Shown: positions 61,401-64,000 of the stretch, in pieces
How positions within the stretch are numbered: position 1 is the first letter of the stretch
Layout of the letters: each line of letters begins with the position of its first letter
Source of the DNA: Blastobasis lacticolella
Lineage: Eukaryota > Arthropoda > Insecta > Lepidoptera > Blastobasidae
Direction of reading: 5' to 3'
Assembly: GCA_905147135.1 (NCBI GenBank)
Contig: LR990039.1
Location: 30,935,708 to 30,999,707, forward strand
Length of the DNA: 64,000 nt
The notes under the pieces: generated by a model
Seen by the model: the letters and a program-made list of their open reading frames with translations, nothing else
Told to the model about the DNA's origin: nothing
The model's database searches: none
Translations under genes and position numbers: made by a program

Positions 61401-63344
61401 TATGTAAGTGTTCAAGTTATTGGTTCGTCAGTGTATTATAATAATAGTAGGTAAGTAGTATTTTAATAAAACTTCCTTCAACGGATATGATCTTTCTTAA
61501 AATGAATTTTTAGCTCATTACACATGAGTATAAGCGACTACTTACTTATCCCCTTTTTGCTAGCAATTTAGCACTGCTCGTAGAAACATAAATGTCTTAA
61601 GACTCGGCTAATACTATCACACAAACAGGCTTATGCACTAATTAAGGTTAGATACCCTACCCAACGTAGGGAATCCACTCATAAACCCCACCAATTTGCT
61701 ATAAATCGGTGGCATGTCACCAACAGCGTAACTAATTTTCCGTTTCACTAGTTTGGAACTTTGGGCGGGTTACTTGAATTATAATATTCGAGGCAAGGCT
61801 ATCAGGTCCACTGTCAAAAGTTTTCGACATTAATACAGAAACTATTCTACTTACTTGTAGATAGAGCAACTAACGTGACAGGATTCCGACTTTGTATCAT
61901 AGAAATAGTTGTAGTATGTTAAGAGTATCAACTGATCAAAGCTTGTACTACGAATAGACTACTTACCTATATATATTTTAAATACATGCATACATACATA
62001 CATTTGTTTACATGTAAACTCTTTATTGCATTAACAAATTTAAAACTATGAAACAAAAACGATCTAAATTTACATTGCAAAGGCCTATCCCACAATAAGA
62101 TTTGTTACAGCTAACTTTTAAAGGAGCTTTATCGAGCGGTGGAGGCAATAATGAGTACCTGTACCTAATACCTACTACACCCACACATGTATAAATGCGG
62201 TGACATCACTAGGCATCCAGTGGTGGTGCATCCTGTGAAGTGTCAAAGCTGTGCACTCCCCACAGCCTCAGCGCTAATCAGAGCGTCTAATTCCGTTTGA
62301 GACCATGTAAACACGCCAATTGCGCAGCCGTAGCTAAGTTGAATATCTCTATCCACCTATCTCTCTATCTACCTTACTATAATAATAGTTATAGTAAGGT
62401 AAGAGCATTGATTAGAGCTCGAACTAAAAAAAAAATCGTTGGTGCATAGTGGCACTGGGGATCGAAATCGGATCGGTCCCATTAACATTAGTACAACGAT
62501 GCTCCCGTAAGATACACATACATATCCATAGGCACTTTATTCTGCCACACGGCCATCAACTAATGAGATTAAATCAATTAATAATGCCAAGACCTTTTAG
62601 TAGGTAAATCTGACGTGTGTGGGCTAGCTACCGTACCGTACCAATTACTCTGATTAATGGTCAATTAAGTTTGTTGCGTATAAATGTTGTGATTTTCTAA
62701 TTTGGTTTTAGTGTAGCAAAATATTGCTGCAAATGAAAAAGTAGGCGGAAAAGATGCACTCGTCTCTGTCCCCGTATTTTGAGTAAATACGACTTATAGC
62801 CGATGTGCATTATTTAGGTGCCGCTTTTTACTATGGTAGGTACCTACTCGTACTAGGATAGACAATCACCCAAATACCAAACAAAATGAGACTGCGCTAT
62901 TTATAAGTGACATTCTCGAATAAAATTAATCAAGCGGGACATGTCCCCCGTTCCTGTTCGCGAAAACGTGAGGCCACGATATTTTCATGAAAGGGTATAC
63001 AGATGCGATAAACCGGTTTGTTTCCTGTTTACTCTATGACTGTTGATATATTTCGAGACACTTCACTGGCATCCTGGCTGGCTAGAAATAGAAAAAAATA
63101 TTGAGTTGAAAGGGAATGGAGGGAATATGAATAAGTAATCCCAATTGATTGAGTTTGTGTTGTACGAATCCCGTTCAAGTATCGTAAGATTTATTTTTGC
63201 TTCAATCCGTGCACATAATGGAGATATGAGTATGCTACAGCAGGTACCTACTTCGAATAACATATATTAAGTAGTAGGTAGGAAATGAAATGAATGTGAA
63301 TTGCTGTTCGTTAGTCTCGCCAAAACTCATGAACGGCTTGACAG

Positions 63345-63440
63345 GTATATGTAGGGTAGGTGTAGTGTAGGTGTTAGGGTAGATGTAGCGTAGTTGTAGA
63401 ATAGGGGAGCAGTAGGCTAGTGGTAGGGTAGGGGTAGGAC
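63345..63440 (+). repeat. Degenerate GGTAG/TAGGGT minisatellite
   Basis: Many irregular units such as gtagggtaggtgtag, gtgtaggtgttagggtag and gtagggtaggggtagg. The reversed relative is at 42925-43045. The insect telomere unit TTAGG does not occur as a regular array. Confidence 0.7.
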
Positions 63441-64000
63441 AACACGCTCACAAAGTCGCAAAAGGTAAATAGTATTTCACAAATATTAGTTCACTCTCAA
63501 AGTACTAGTAAACTCACTCATTAGTAAACTCACGCCACACACAAACATTTAATTAACCTGTCCTCAACCACGTTTTGTGTGAACATTTTTTTATCGCCAA
63601 CCTCTTTTAATCTCCTGCTCTTCCCGTGAGAGTTTTCAATTATCATTTGTGTTAGGCATCCAGAAATATATCAGAATATCTATCTATATTATATAACAGT
63701 CTACTAGCAAAAAGTCAATTTGCTTCTTCCAGTAGTTAGAACATCAGTGTGTCTGAGTCAGACCTTTTTCTTTCTTATGTTTATGTTTACATACAATAAT
63801 GCGGTATTGTTCGCGCAACATGTTTATGGGACCTCTAATATCGCGGTTCGCTTCCCAGATCCCCCATCTAATTCATAGCCGAGGATCACGCGGTTGAAGA
63901 CGCAGAGTTCACGTCATGGCTCATTTGAGCGATCATAACATGACCACATTTCTTTATTCATACAAGTCGGGAGAGTAATGAGGCGACTGAAGCTGAATTA

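Larger units (their letters stand above)
59204..64000 (+). other. Cyclase intron 14, running off the window
   Basis: Opens with gtaaga after exon 14. It contains a SINE A (59400-59622), an RTE tail (59702-59835), further repeats (60765-61400) and a GGTAG minisatellite (63345-63440). A short inverted repeat, ccttactataa/ttatagtaagg, lies at about 62381-62403. I searched for the final cyclase exons and found none; 61450-63340 and 63440-64000 show nothing assigned. Confidence 0.65.

Noticed and set aside
63345..63440. Telomere-like array
   Set aside because: Units are irregular GGTAG/TAGGGT mixtures and not the insect TTAGG repeat.
1..64000. CRISPR arrays, bacterial operons or a prokaryotic origin for the window
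   Set aside because: No regularly spaced repeats; spliced animal gene and insect transposons throughout.

Overview
The window is insect DNA, most likely from a moth or butterfly. It is AT-rich, with small exons separated by long introns with GT..AG borders. It is crowded with repeat families I associate with Lepidoptera: tRNA-headed SINEs, RTE-like LINE tails, Helitron-like ends, and GGTAG-rich and gagcgaagcgagcg repeats. I cannot name the species.

The one clear host gene runs on the + strand from 14356 to 59203. It is a receptor-type (membrane) guanylate cyclase of the natriuretic-peptide-receptor class, closest by recognition to insect Gyc32E. Fourteen consecutive exons (2,229 nt, 743 codons) join without a phase error. 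They encode most of the extracellular ligand-binding domain, one transmembrane helix, a kinase-homology pseudokinase, a signalling coiled coil and most of the cyclase catalytic domain. The N-terminus and the last catalytic exons lie outside the window.

Region 1 to about 11850, upstream of the first visible exon, is a nested graveyard on the minus strand. The oldest layer looks like an endogenous copy of a non-segmented negative-strand RNA virus (Mononegavirales): a broken nucleoprotein-like gene followed, in viral order, by the start of a second reading frame that runs off the window edge. It has been interrupted by (i) an internally deleted gypsy-like LTR retrotransposon, 1834-8438, itself invaded by a Mutator-like element, 2379-4856, with an exact 8-bp target duplication; (ii) a 3.1-kb element with about 490-bp terminal inverted repeats, 8514-11641; and (iii) a short insert ending in an AAAT repeat, about 601-833.

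Intron 4 of the cyclase (28124-41897) holds the most remarkable feature: an uninterrupted 726-codon reading frame (32538-34718) that resembles the PA polymerase subunit of orthomyxoviruses, full length for that family and in the same orientation as the host gene. A solo LTR of the same family as above, with a GTAC duplication, lies about 1.2 kb upstream. A third unexplained reading frame of 132 codons lies on the minus strand of intron 6 (47809-48207).

The remaining introns contain SINEs, LINE fragments (including a jockey-like reverse transcriptase with a YADD motif in intron 2), Helitron-like pieces, simple repeats and several near-perfect hairpins. No functional RNA gene or CRISPR array was recognised.
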